From contig NZ_AZFS01000045.1 in assembly GCF_001434395.1 (NCBI RefSeq), positions 15,221-79,220 on the forward strand: 64,000 nt of DNA, read 5' to 3'. The stretch comes from Levilactobacillus hammesii DSM 16381 (GTDB taxonomy: Bacteria > Bacillota > Bacilli > Lactobacillales > Lactobacillaceae). Shown in pieces: positions 19,415 through 29,595 of the stretch (position 1 is the first letter of the stretch; each line of letters starts with the position of its first letter). Below the pieces are notes generated by a model. That model did no database searches. It was given only the letters and a program-made list of their open reading frames with translations, and was not told the origin of the DNA. Made by a program: the position numbers and the translations under genes.

Positions 19415-20224
19415 TTACTTTAAAGCGTACTTGCGAATCGCTGCGGCCACACCGTCTTCGGCGTTGGTCAGTGTGACGGCTTGGGCGGCGTCCTTGATTT
19501 CATCAATGGCGTTACCCATGGCGACACCCAGGCCGGCGTATTGAATCATGGTCAGGTCGTTACCTTGGTCACCCAAAGCCATAACCTCATCCGCGGTGAA
19601 GCCTAATTTAGCGGCGAGTTCACCCAGCGTGTTCCCCTTGCTGGCCTTTTTGTTCATGACTTCGACGAAGAATGGGGTGCTTTGAACCACGTAGTAACGG
19701 TCGCGGATCTCTTGAGGGATCTCTTTGTTAACGCGGTTGATGGTGTCCGGTTCGTCCACGAACATGGCCTTAGAGATGGTCAGGTTGCGATCCATTTCAC
19801 CGACTTCACGGTAACGGATCAGCATCCGCACCAGGTTACTTTCAAAGATGGTGTAGCCACTGATATCCTTGTTGGCCGTGTAAATGTAGTCGGGTGTTTC
19901 AATTTGGAAGTGGGTCTGTAGCTTCCGGGACAGGGCTTCAAGGTCGATGTAGTCGTTGAAGGTCAATGAGTGGTTGGTCATCATCTTGCCGGAGACCGTT
20001 TGTGAGACCGAACCGTTGTAGGTAATGGCGTATTGTTCGTCACCACTGATACCCAGTGCGTCCAGGTAAGGTTGTACCCCAGTTAATGGGCGACCGGTAC
20101 ACAGAACGACCTTAATACCTTGGTCTTTAGCAGCCTGAACGGCATCAATCGTCGCCTGGGCCAGTTCGTTTTTCTCGTTGAGTAGGGTACCGTCAATATC
20201 AATCGCAATCATCTTAATTGTCAT
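19415..20224 (-). CDS. Cof-type HAD-IIB phosphatase, paralogue 1
   Basis: A 269-residue haloacid-dehalogenase hydrolase. It has the catalytic DIDGT (motif I, D9 and D11), VVLCTGRP (motif II) and [13 protein letters not shown] (motif IV) with a IIB cap between them. YidA-like members dephosphorylate sugar phosphates or FMN-type substrates; the actual substrate is unknown. GGAGAATTGACAAC precedes the ATG. It is a tandem paralogue of the gene at 20241-21056, with 16 bases between them. Confidence 0.9.
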   Translation of the reverse strand: MTIKMIAIDIDGTLLNEKNELAQATIDAVQAAKDQGIKVVLCTGRPLTGVQPYLDALGISGDEQYAITYNGSVSQTVSGKMMTNHSLTFNDYIDLEALSRKLQTHFQIETPDYIYTANKDISGYTIFESNLVRMLIRYREVGEMDRNLTISKAMFVDEPDTINRVNKEIPQEIRDRYYVVQSTPFFVEVMNKKASKGNTLGELAAKLGFTADEVMALGDQGNDLTMIQYAGLGVAMGNAIDEIKDAAQAVTLTNAEDGVAAAIRKYALK

Positions 20225-20240
20225 GTTGTCAATTCTCCTT

Positions 20241-21056
20241 TTATGCTAAGTCTGGGTTCAATGCGTATTTATAAATGGCCGCCGCCACGCCATCAGCTGC
20301 GTTGGTCAGGGTGGTCACGTCGGCAGCCGCTTTGACACGGTCGTTAGCGTTTCCCATGGCCACCCCCAACCCAGCGGTGGTTATCATTGGTAAGTCATTG
20401 TCCTGGTCGCCAAGCGCCATTACGGCTGTGAGTGGTAAGTGGAGATGGTCGGCTAGCTCGCGTAGTGCGTTGCCCTTACTGGTCTTGGGGTTCATGACTT
20501 CAATGAAGTGAGGATCGGTACGCACCACGTAGAAACGGTTGGTCAGCGCCTGCGGGAGGCGCAGCGCGTCAATCTTGGCAATCTCGTCGATAAAGACCGC
20601 GGTCGGCATGAGTAGCTGTGGGTCCATCTGAGCCGCCTCTCGGAAGCGCAGGGGTAAATGGACCAACTGACTTTCCTTGACCGTGTAACGGCTAATATCG
20701 CGGTCTGCCGTGTATAAATGCTTGGGGGTGACCACGTGGAAGTGAACCTGCGCTTTGCGGGCAAAGGCCTCTAAGTCGACATAGTCGTTGTAGGTCAGTG
20801 CTTGGCTGGCGAGCACGCGTCCGGCGACCGTTTGGACTAAGGCGCCGTTGTAAGTGATCGCGTACTGGTCCTCCCCCTGGATCTTCAGGGCGTTCAGGTA
20901 GGGCTGCACGCCAGAGAGCGGGCGGCCGGTGCAGAGCACGACCTTGATGCCCGCTGCGGTGGCGGCTTGAATGGCCGTGATCGTGGGCGCGGTCAAATCG
21001 TTCTGCGGATTCAGCAAGGTGCCATCGATGTCCACCGCAATGAGTTTGATGCGCAC
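20241..21056 (-). CDS. Cof-type HAD-IIB phosphatase, paralogue 2
   Basis: A 271-residue HAD hydrolase with [13 protein letters not shown] and [13 protein letters not shown]. It aligns end to end with its downstream neighbour (shared [41 protein letters not shown]), so the pair is a tandem duplication. The start is GTG, one base after the stop of the upstream HD-domain gene, which indicates one minus-strand operon. Substrate specificity may have split between the copies. Confidence 0.9.
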   Translation of the reverse strand: MRIKLIAVDIDGTLLNPQNDLTAPTITAIQAATAAGIKVVLCTGRPLSGVQPYLNALKIQGEDQYAITYNGALVQTVAGRVLASQALTYNDYVDLEAFARKAQVHFHVVTPKHLYTADRDISRYTVKESQLVHLPLRFREAAQMDPQLLMPTAVFIDEIAKIDALRLPQALTNRFYVVRTDPHFIEVMNPKTSKGNALRELADHLHLPLTAVMALGDQDNDLPMITTAGLGVAMGNANDRVKAAADVTTLTNAADGVAAAIYKYALNPDLA

Positions 21057-21057
21057 T

Positions 21058-22425
21058 TTAATCAGCGTCCTTCTGGTTGATCAACTGGCCGTTACGAATG
21101 CAACTGCCGAACTCATCGAAGATCGGCTGGAAGATTTCGGGCGTATCGTCTCCCGGATTCAACATCTCCTTCGGGAAGAAGAAGCGCTGGTCACCGGTGA
21201 ATTTTCCACGAATGGCGTTGACCAGGTCCGAGACCGTGGAGAGCTCACGCAGACTGCCATCGGGTTCCTGCAATTCAATCTGAGTCAACGGATGCGTGAC
21301 CTTAGGATCGTAGGCATCGTCATAGGGCAGATCATAGCTGTTATCGGTGGCCGTGTAGTAGTCGGTATTGAAGCCAACCGAGCGAATCATATCTCGCAGA
21401 TGGGGTAGCTGTGCCTGCGTGGTGTCATCGAAAATGGCGCTCTTTAACGGCTTGCGGTCCAAGAAGCGGTGTGCCAGATCCGCCAAAATTTCATCCGGGG
21501 ATTGCCGCCAATGCGTGAAGTAGGTGGTCAGTACGCCGTCGTCCAGGTTGAGGTAGTCTTCCAAGTCGAATTGATGATTGAAGAAGGGCAGGAGGAGGTG
21601 GGGAACGAAGCTCTCATCGCTCTTGCCCGCCTGATACAGTTCGTTGGCCCGTCCCAGAAGGTGGTCCAAGATGACTTCCATGGACCGGGAGACCGGGTGA
21701 AAGTACACCTGCTGATACATCTGAAAGCGGCTGACGATGTAGTCCTCAACGGCATGCATTCCGTTCATGGTAAAGGCGATGCCGTCTTTGTAGGGCCGCA
21801 TGACCCGCAGAATCCGAGTCAGGTCAAAGGTGCCGTATTCGGTTCCCGTGAAGTAGGCGTCCCGCAAAAGGTAGTCCATCCGGTCGGCATCAATCTGGCT
21901 CGAAATCATCTGGACCACTTGCGGATTTGGATAGGTCTTTTGGATGACACTGGCAACTTCTTGTGGAAAGGTTGGACTGACCCGCCGTAAGATTTGGTTG
22001 ACTTCGGTTTCTGGCGAGGTCAGAATCTCGGCCGTAATGGCTTCGTGATCGGTGTGAAAGATGTGCTCAAAGGTGTGGGAGTAAGGACCGTGACCGATAT
22101 CGTGCAGGAGTGCGGCACACAGCGCAGTCAGGCGTTCATGATCGTCCCAGCCACCATCACCGGGTGTCTTGGTGGGGTAGTTTCGCTGGAAGCTGTCACA
22201 GATTTGACGGGTCACCTCGTAGACACCTAGAGAATGGGTAAACCGAGAATGCTCCGCGCCGTGAAAGATCAACGACGCCGTTCCCAACTGTTTGATCCGG
22301 CGAAGTCGCTGAAATTCTCGGGTGTTAATCAAGTCTAAAATAACCTGGTGCTGAACATAAATGTAGTTGTGCACGGGGTCTAGAAACACTTTTTCGCGGG
22401 GTAACCGCGCTGTTGCGTAGCTCAC
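21058..22425 (-). CDS. HD-domain phosphohydrolase (YwfO-like, dNTPase family)
   Basis: A 455-residue member of the deoxyguanosinetriphosphate triphosphohydrolase-like group. Seen are the N-terminal DPVHNYIYV, RLRRIKQLGT and HSRFTHSLGVYE, and the metal-binding ALLHDIGHGPYSHTFEH with the later DADRMDYLLRDA. YwfO/EF1143-type enzymes hydrolyse dNTPs; activity here is inferred from family. The GTG start follows AAGGAGGAATCACA. It precedes the two HAD phosphatases in one operon. Confidence 0.9.
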   Translation of the reverse strand: MSYATARLPREKVFLDPVHNYIYVQHQVILDLINTREFQRLRRIKQLGTASLIFHGAEHSRFTHSLGVYEVTRQICDSFQRNYPTKTPGDGGWDDHERLTALCAALLHDIGHGPYSHTFEHIFHTDHEAITAEILTSPETEVNQILRRVSPTFPQEVASVIQKTYPNPQVVQMISSQIDADRMDYLLRDAYFTGTEYGTFDLTRILRVMRPYKDGIAFTMNGMHAVEDYIVSRFQMYQQVYFHPVSRSMEVILDHLLGRANELYQAGKSDESFVPHLLLPFFNHQFDLEDYLNLDDGVLTTYFTHWRQSPDEILADLAHRFLDRKPLKSAIFDDTTQAQLPHLRDMIRSVGFNTDYYTATDNSYDLPYDDAYDPKVTHPLTQIELQEPDGSLRELSTVSDLVNAIRGKFTGDQRFFFPKEMLNPGDDTPEIFQPIFDEFGSCIRNGQLINQKDAD

Positions 22426-22468
22426 TGTGATTCCTCCTTACAATTTTTAATAGCCTGATAGCTCGTGA

Positions 22469-23302
22469 CTACTTGGCAGTTAACCGGGGCTGACGCCGGG
22501 CCATCTGTGCGGTCGCTCGATCCAGACTGGTGATGAACCGCGGTTCCGCCATCATGGCAGCGAGCTTAGCCCGACCGACGCGCAAGCCAGCCGTTGAACA
22601 GGCCGTGATGAAGCGCTGCTCGGCGTCGTCCACCGTGAGTGGTTGGTGGCATAAAGCGGCCGTCGTGGTCATGACGGCGGGATCCACGTCGGGAAAGTTC
22701 CAATCGTTGGGGTGATTTCCCAGACCTGCCTGGTAGAAGCTGCGAATCAGACTACCGCGCATCGCTTGATCGCCGGTAACACTGAGATAGAGCATGGTTA
22801 CCAGGGAATGCGGACTGCGACGTTGGGCAATCCCCGCAATTTTGAGGCCATCCACACTGAGGTCGTAGTCACCTGGGCAATAGGAGCGCGTAATCTCATA
22901 GTGTTTCAGAGAAAGCTCAGGCCAAGCCGCCGCGACCAATTGGGCCATCTGCGCATAAGCCGCGTCGACGCTGAGGGCCGGTGTGGTCAGTGGGGAGAAC
23001 AGGGAAACGTTCAGGACACCCCCATCGGCAACCACGGCGAGCCCCCCCGAATTACGGAGAACATAGTCGTAGCCATAACGTTGAACGGCATTAATCGCCG
23101 CTGGCAGTTCGGGAAGTCGTTTATCCTTGAGCCCCATAATTACCGTGGGCTGCATCGTCCAGAAGTGTAGGATCGGTTGTTTGAGTACGGGTACCAGGTC
23201 AAGTAAGGCGTTGGTATAGCCAAAGGCCTGGTTCTTGTGATCGGCCGCAATGGGCGTGGTCACGACTTGAATGCTGTCGGTTGGTAAGTCAAAAGGACCC
23301 AT
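22469..23302 (-). CDS. Lipoate/octanoate protein transferase (LipL-like)
   Basis: A biotin/lipoate A/B transferase-fold protein of 277 residues. It shows LHFWTMQPTVIMG, RNSGGLAVVADGGVLNVS and a C-terminal extension. A Cys (C142, in RSYCPGDYD) sits where LipL amidotransferases have their catalytic Cys, followed by the GLKIAGIAQRR segment. It probably moves octanoyl or lipoyl groups from GcvH to E2 subunits. The ATG at 23302 is chosen over the adjacent upstream GTG because of spacing to AGGTGG. Divergent from the DUF1934 gene. Confidence 0.78.
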   Translation of the reverse strand: MGPFDLPTDSIQVVTTPIAADHKNQAFGYTNALLDLVPVLKQPILHFWTMQPTVIMGLKDKRLPELPAAINAVQRYGYDYVLRNSGGLAVVADGGVLNVSLFSPLTTPALSVDAAYAQMAQLVAAAWPELSLKHYEITRSYCPGDYDLSVDGLKIAGIAQRRSPHSLVTMLYLSVTGDQAMRGSLIRSFYQAGLGNHPNDWNFPDVDPAVMTTTAALCHQPLTVDDAEQRFITACSTAGLRVGRAKLAAMMAEPRFITSLDRATAQMARRQPRLTAK

Positions 23303-23340
23303 CACGCCACCTGCTTTCGTGTAATCGTTTCAATGCTCTC

Positions 23341-23491
23341 ATTATACTAGAAAATGTGGGCTACGTCATGGTCTGGACCAATCTGCTTTGACTTGAACCG
23401 CATATCGTTCCGTTTAACCGAGGTCATGGTGAAAGCAATCCCCCATCGGAAAGCATAAAAGGTAGGTTTTCCGCAGCAAATGAACTATAAT
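23341..23491. promoter_or_regulatory. Divergent promoters of lipL-like and DUF1934 genes
   Basis: TATAAT on the minus strand (23341-23346) lies about 40 bases before the lipL-like gene. TATAAT on the plus strand (23486-23491) lies about 35 bases before the DUF1934 gene. The -35 elements are weak. Confidence 0.45.
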
Positions 23492-23525
23492 TAGTCCAGA
23501 CAATTCGCGGAAAGGAAGTGTGCAG

Positions 23526-23966
23526 ATGGATCAATTATCAGCGGGAGTGCCCGTGATGATTCACCTAGAAACCCATATCAAACAAAACGATGACGTCTCT
23601 GACTATCAATTGGATGTTGATGGGCAGCTCGTTCAAATGGGGGTCAATCTATACTTACGGTACCTGGAACCCGATAATGACACCGGTGAAAAGACGCCAG
23701 TGACCATGAAGTTTACGCCGGAAGGGGAGGTGCACTTGACCCGGAACGCCGAGGCAGAGTTGCGCCTACACTTCATCAGTGGCAAACGCGTGACGGCCCG
23801 GTATAACACGCCTTATGGGGTGATGCCGATTGAGACGGTGACCCCTTATCTGGAAACGAGTTTTAAGGAAAAGCCATTCAGTGGCAATGTTAAAATTGAT
23901 TATTTGCTCTATGCTGGCGAAGAATTAGTCGGGAACTACAAGATTAGATTGCATTTTACGGCATAA
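23526..23966 (+). CDS. DUF1934 (YwiB-like) beta-barrel protein
   Basis: A 146-residue protein of the DUF1934 family, small calycin-like barrels of unknown function that often lie beside rpoE or argS. Family features are the start VPVMIHLETHI, YLRY near the centre, RNAEAELRLHFISGKR, YNTPYGVMPIETVT and the final YKIRLHFTA. A GTG at 23520 is in frame, but the ATG at 23526 is better spaced from AAAGGAAG. The gene is 44 bases upstream of rpoE, probably in one transcript. Confidence 0.82.
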   Translation: MDQLSAGVPVMIHLETHIKQNDDVSDYQLDVDGQLVQMGVNLYLRYLEPDNDTGEKTPVTMKFTPEGEVHLTRNAEAELRLHFISGKRVTARYNTPYGVMPIETVTPYLETSFKEKPFSGNVKIDYLLYAGEELVGNYKIRLHFTA

Positions 23967-24010
23967 GCGAGTATCATATTTCGTAGACTGTGGAAAGGAC
24001 GTGCACCAGT

Positions 24011-24670
24011 TTGGAATTAAAAGTCTTTGAGGGCCAGAATAAAAAGGAATTATCAATGATCGAAGTTGCTCACGCCATTTTGTCGCAACACGGCGATGTT
24101 ATGGCATTTGCTGACTTAGCGAACGCCGTCCAAGCTTATTTAGGCGACAGTGACGCCGAAGTTCGTGACCGGCTGTCCCAATTCTATACGGATTTAAATG
24201 TCGATGGTAGTTTCATTTCTCTGGGTGATAACCTTTGGGGACTGCGAACTTGGTATCCGTTTGAATCCATCGATGAAGCAACGGTTCACGCCGAGGAAGA
24301 CGAAGATCAACCTAAGCGTAAGAAGCGTAAGAAGGTTAACGCCTTCTTAGCCGACACGACCGATGACGATGATGTGATCGATTACGATGACGACGATCCA
24401 GAAGATGATGACACGACCGCCTACGCCGCCGATGATGACGACGATGACGATAGTGCTGCCACTGGATCCGGGCCAGATTTGGGTAAGTTACAGACCGGCT
24501 TGGGCATCGATGACGATGACGAAGAAGACGATACAGAAGACATCCCTGATGGTATCGAAGATCAGCTTTCTCAAATGGAAGCCCCAGATGATGATACCGA
24601 CAATCTCGACTTTTCCGCCGATGACGACGAAGCCGACGATGATGAAGATGAAGACGACGAACAGAAATAA
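24011..24670 (+). CDS. rpoE: RNA polymerase delta subunit
   Basis: The delta subunit of Firmicutes RNA polymerase improves promoter selectivity and recycling. The 219-residue protein has an N-terminal HARE-HTH globular domain (about 1-90, with [10 protein letters not shown] and LWGLRTWYP), then a Lys patch (KRKKRKK) and a long, almost wholly Asp/Glu tail. The start is TTG at 24011 after GAAAGGAC; the 7 upstream codons are not conserved in type. It directly precedes pyrG, as in Bacillus. The acidic repeats give spurious ORFs in other frames. Confidence 0.94.
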   Translation: MELKVFEGQNKKELSMIEVAHAILSQHGDVMAFADLANAVQAYLGDSDAEVRDRLSQFYTDLNVDGSFISLGDNLWGLRTWYPFESIDEATVHAEEDEDQPKRKKRKKVNAFLADTTDDDDVIDYDDDDPEDDDTTAYAADDDDDDDSAATGSGPDLGKLQTGLGIDDDDEEDDTEDIPDGIEDQLSQMEAPDDDTDNLDFSADDDEADDDEDEDDEQK

Positions 24671-24685
24671 ATTTTCAAAGTTCGC

Positions 24686-26447
<1,762 letters not shown>

Positions 26448-26498
26448 GTTTCAACGGCTAACTTAAAAATAATTAGTATTTTTAAATTGAATCCAAAT

Positions 26499-26545
26499 AA
26501 AAGCTGTAAACTCACAAATGATCAAGTGAGTTTACAGCTTTTTTT
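26499..26545 (+). terminator. pyrG terminator
   Basis: AAAGCTGTAAACTCAC pairs perfectly with GTGAGTTTACAGCTTT, followed by a T-run. Confidence 0.92.
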
Positions 26546-26567
26546 GCACTATTAATGGCCGTGGATT

Positions 26568-26990
26568 TTAGTCTACCTCAATAATACTGGTCACCGCCGC
26601 CTCAATCGCCGGAATCAGCGGACTGTTGGCATCGATACCCGTTTGGTCGAAGCGCGCCTGCCACCAGCTGCGGCGGATCTTCTGGACCTGATTGACGACG
26701 TCTTCGCCGGCCGTGGTCAGCGTGAGCAGCTGGGTCTTACCCGTACCGGCCGTTTTAGTCAGATAGCCCAGCCCCAGAATTTTATTAACTTCGCGGGTGG
26801 TTAGCCCCTTGTCGATGACCAAAGTCTTGGCAACTTGGTTTTGATTAATTGCGGGATGTTCGTGAACCGTCAGTAAAACACAGGCGGCCGTCGGATTTAA
26901 CCCTAATTTTGCAAACGCTTCACGGGTGTCCTTATAGTATTTACGGTGCAGAATCGAAATGTCCTGCGCCAGATAACCGAGATCTTTCAT
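26568..26990 (-). CDS. MarR-family transcriptional regulator
   Basis: A 140-residue winged-helix regulator of the MarR type. It has an N-terminal dimerisation helix, a recognition region (AINQNQVAKTLVIDKGLTTREVNKILGLGYL) and the wing (AGTGKTQLLTLTTAG). AGAAGGGAG is well spaced before the ATG at 26990; the extra 14 upstream codons run into the operator. It is divergent from alsS, and the shared intergenic DNA holds paired operator-like repeats over both promoters. It is therefore the likely regulator of acetoin synthesis and of itself. The ligand is unknown. Confidence 0.88.
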   Translation of the reverse strand: MKDLGYLAQDISILHRKYYKDTREAFAKLGLNPTAACVLLTVHEHPAINQNQVAKTLVIDKGLTTREVNKILGLGYLTKTAGTGKTQLLTLTTAGEDVVNQVQKIRRSWWQARFDQTGIDANSPLIPAIEAAVTSIIEVD

Positions 26991-27017
26991 AGGTGACTCC
27001 CTTCTCCGAAATGTTCT

Positions 27018-27073
27018 GTGTTGACAAAACAACTTAATGCCATTATGATGAATCTAAGTTGACTTGTCAACAC
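27018..27073. promoter_or_regulatory. Overlapping divergent marR/alsS promoters with paired operator
   Basis: GTGTTGACAA (27018-27027) and TTGTCAACAC (27064-27073) form a perfect 10-base inverted repeat with centres 46 bases apart. Each arm supplies the TTGACA -35 of a promoter reading across the gap: plus strand TTGACA-17-TATGAT (27044-27049), and minus strand TTGACA-17-CATAAT (27047-27042). The -10s overlap, so the promoters are mutually exclusive, and a regulator bound to both arms would block both. Confidence 0.8.
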
Positions 27074-27106
27074 GACTAAATTAATGATTAAAAAGGCGGG
27101 GTAACG

Positions 27107-28783
27107 GTGAAAGATACGAAGACTGGTGCACAAGCACTGATTCAAAGCATGATTAATCAAGGTATTAAGTATGTTTTTGGTATTCCAGGAGCCAAGGTCG
27201 ATCAACTTTTTGAAGGGATTCAATACAGTGAGGATCCCCGGGCGCCTAAGCTAATCATCACGCGACACGAACAGAATGCCGCGATGATTGCCTCCGGGAT
27301 CGGTCGCTTGACCGGTAAGCCAGGCGTGGTGGCAACCACGTCTGGTCCCGGAGTGTCTAACCTGACGACCGGCCTCATTACGGCTACGGCCGAAGGGGAC
27401 CCCGTCATCGCTTTAGGTGGGCAAGTGCCCCAAGACGATATTGGCCGGTTGACCCATCAGAGTATTCCTAGCAAGGAGCTGTTGAGCTCGGCCACCAAGT
27501 CTAGCGTGGAAGTGCAAAACGCCAACAGTCTCTCTGAAGCCTTTGCCAACGCCTACCAAACGGCCGTTGCGCCCAAGGCGGGTGCCACCTTTATTTCCCT
27601 GCCACAAAACGTGTTGAACGGCGACGTTGACCGGCCAGAAATCAAGGCTGTGCCGACGGTTGATCAGGGGGTTGCGGATGTGGCCACCGTTGATGCCATT
27701 GTGGAAAAGATCCAACACGCCAAACTACCGGTTATCTTAGCCGGGATGCGGGCTTCCGCTAGTGACGTAACGGCAGCTATTCGCGAGCTCTTACAACACG
27801 CAGCGATTCCAGTCGTTGAGACTTTCCAAGGTGCCGGGGTTGTTTCACGCGACCTGGTCACCAACTACTTTGGTCGGGTTGGCCTGTTCCGCAACCAGGT
27901 CGGAGATAATCTATTGAAGCAAAGTGACCTGGTCATCACCGTGGGGTACGATCCCGTGGAATACGAAGCGCGGATCTGGAATGCCGATCGGACGGGGGAT
28001 GTCATCAGCTTAGACAGTGTGGTTCCCGAAATTACCACGGATTACCAACCCGAAATGGTGGTGCACGCCGATATTGCGAAGACGCTGCGGGCCATTGTCC
28101 AAAAATTGCCTGCTAACTGGGCACTCGCGGAGGATGTTCAGGCCGAGCTCGACAAGTCCGGCAAGACCTTGGCTGCCCAGGCCGAAGCACCGGCGGCCGA
28201 TGACGAACACGGGATTCATCCGTTGGCGATCATCCAAGCCCTCCAGAATAAGGTGAACGATGAGACCACGGTGACCGTGGATGTCGGTAGCTTTTACATC
28301 TGGATGGCGCGCTACTTCCGGAGTTACCAACCACGGCACCTGCTCTTCAGTAACGGGATGCAGACGCTAGGGGTAGCCTTCCCTTGGGCGGTTGCGGCCG
28401 CACTGGAACGTCCCGGCCAGCCGATTGTTTCGGTTGCTGGTGACGGTGGCTTCCTGTTCACCAGTCAGGAACTGGAAACGGCTGTTCGTTTGAAATTACC
28501 CATTGTTCAGTTGATTTGGGACGATGGCGCCTATGACATGGTTAAATTTCAAGAAATTGCCAAATATGGACGTGAAGCCGGGGTAAGCTTTGGTCCCGTT
28601 GACTACGTGAAGTACGCTGAAAGCTTTGGTGCAACGGGCTTCCGGGTTGATCATGCGGCCGATTTGGCTGGCACACTGGATCAAGCCTTCCAGACTGAAG
28701 GGCCAGTGGTCGTTCAGATTCCGGTTGACTATCGGGACAATTTAAAACTAAAATCATTATTGTTGAAAGATGTTTTAAGCTAA
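27107..28783 (+). CDS. alsS: Acetolactate synthase, catabolic
   Basis: This ThDP enzyme condenses two pyruvates to 2-acetolactate, the first step to acetoin. The 558-residue protein has the N-terminal pyrimidine-binding domain (YVFGIPGAKVDQLFEGI, with TRHEQNAA), a central domain, and a C-terminal pyrophosphate domain (GDGGFLFTSQELETAVRL). It resembles the FAD-independent AlsS/BudB type. The GTG start is set by AAGGCGGGG upstream. alsD follows 13 bases later, completing the two-step acetoin route that consumes pyruvate and acid. Confidence 0.95.
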   Translation: MKDTKTGAQALIQSMINQGIKYVFGIPGAKVDQLFEGIQYSEDPRAPKLIITRHEQNAAMIASGIGRLTGKPGVVATTSGPGVSNLTTGLITATAEGDPVIALGGQVPQDDIGRLTHQSIPSKELLSSATKSSVEVQNANSLSEAFANAYQTAVAPKAGATFISLPQNVLNGDVDRPEIKAVPTVDQGVADVATVDAIVEKIQHAKLPVILAGMRASASDVTAAIRELLQHAAIPVVETFQGAGVVSRDLVTNYFGRVGLFRNQVGDNLLKQSDLVITVGYDPVEYEARIWNADRTGDVISLDSVVPEITTDYQPEMVVHADIAKTLRAIVQKLPANWALAEDVQAELDKSGKTLAAQAEAPAADDEHGIHPLAIIQALQNKVNDETTVTVDVGSFYIWMARYFRSYQPRHLLFSNGMQTLGVAFPWAVAAALERPGQPIVSVAGDGGFLFTSQELETAVRLKLPIVQLIWDDGAYDMVKFQEIAKYGREAGVSFGPVDYVKYAESFGATGFRVDHAADLAGTLDQAFQTEGPVVVQIPVDYRDNLKLKSLLLKDVLS

Positions 28784-28796
28784 AGGGAGTAATGAT

Positions 28797-29504
28797 ATGA
28801 ATGAAACAACCTTGTATCAACACGGTACCTTGGCCTTGCTGGTCCCTGGCTTACTGACGGGGACGTTAACCATGAAAGAATTGTTAGCGCACGGTGACAC
28901 GGGTATCGGAACCGGTGAGGGCCTTGACGGCGAGCTGATTATTTTGGACGGCAAGCCTTATCAGGTCAACAATCGTGGCGAAGTCAATGTCGTCCCGAAT
29001 GACTTTACGTTGCCATTTGCCAACAGTCATTTTGCGGCTTATCGGCCCCTGATGACGGTGGAAAATGCGACGCAGGAAGAACTGCACGATCAGGTTCTGG
29101 GCTTGACCCACGATGCCAACACGTTCTTCTCAATCTTAGTGAAGGGGACCTTCACGAACGTCAAGACACGGGCGGTTGCCAAGTCCAGTCGGCCATTCAA
29201 GTCTTTGGCCGAGACGGCTAAGCAGCAGAGTGTCTTTGACCGTAAAGAGGTTGAAGGGACCTTACTGGGGTACTATTCGCCACAACTGTTCGATGGGGCT
29301 GCAGTGGGCGGTTACCATGATCACTTTCTATCAGCCGCCCATGACTTTGGCGGTCACCTCTTAGGTTTTGGCACGGTCACTGGCGAAGTCCAAGTGCAGA
29401 CGTTCTCAACCTTGGAACAACATCTGCCGGTCGACGATGACGCTTATCGCAACCACGACTTTTCCCAGGATGACATCATGGGAGCCATTCACCAGGCGGA
29501 ATAG
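28797..29504 (+). CDS. alsD: Alpha-acetolactate decarboxylase
   Basis: This zinc-dependent enzyme converts 2-acetolactate to acetoin and CO2. The 235-residue protein has the family's metal ligands in GGYHDHFLSAAHDFGGHLL, with the usual N-terminal QHGTLALLVPGLLTGT and VNVVPND/TLPFAN segments. AAAGGGAG lies 8 bases before the ATG. It is the second gene of the alsS-alsD operon (budA is a synonym), ending in a bidirectional terminator. Confidence 0.95.
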   Translation: MNETTLYQHGTLALLVPGLLTGTLTMKELLAHGDTGIGTGEGLDGELIILDGKPYQVNNRGEVNVVPNDFTLPFANSHFAAYRPLMTVENATQEELHDQVLGLTHDANTFFSILVKGTFTNVKTRAVAKSSRPFKSLAETAKQQSVFDRKEVEGTLLGYYSPQLFDGAAVGGYHDHFLSAAHDFGGHLLGFGTVTGEVQVQTFSTLEQHLPVDDDAYRNHDFSQDDIMGAIHQAE

Positions 29505-29525
29505 CGACCATTCAAATACAAATTA

Positions 29526-29565
29526 AAAATGGCACGCAAATCAATTTTGATTTGCGCGCCATTTT
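29526..29565. terminator. Bidirectional terminator between alsD and the ABC exporter
   Basis: The stem AAAATGGCRCGCAAATCA and its complement has T-runs on both strands and serves the two convergent genes. Confidence 0.88.
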
Positions 29566-29595
29566 AGTTAGCGATAAAAGTTAAATTTAGCGAAT

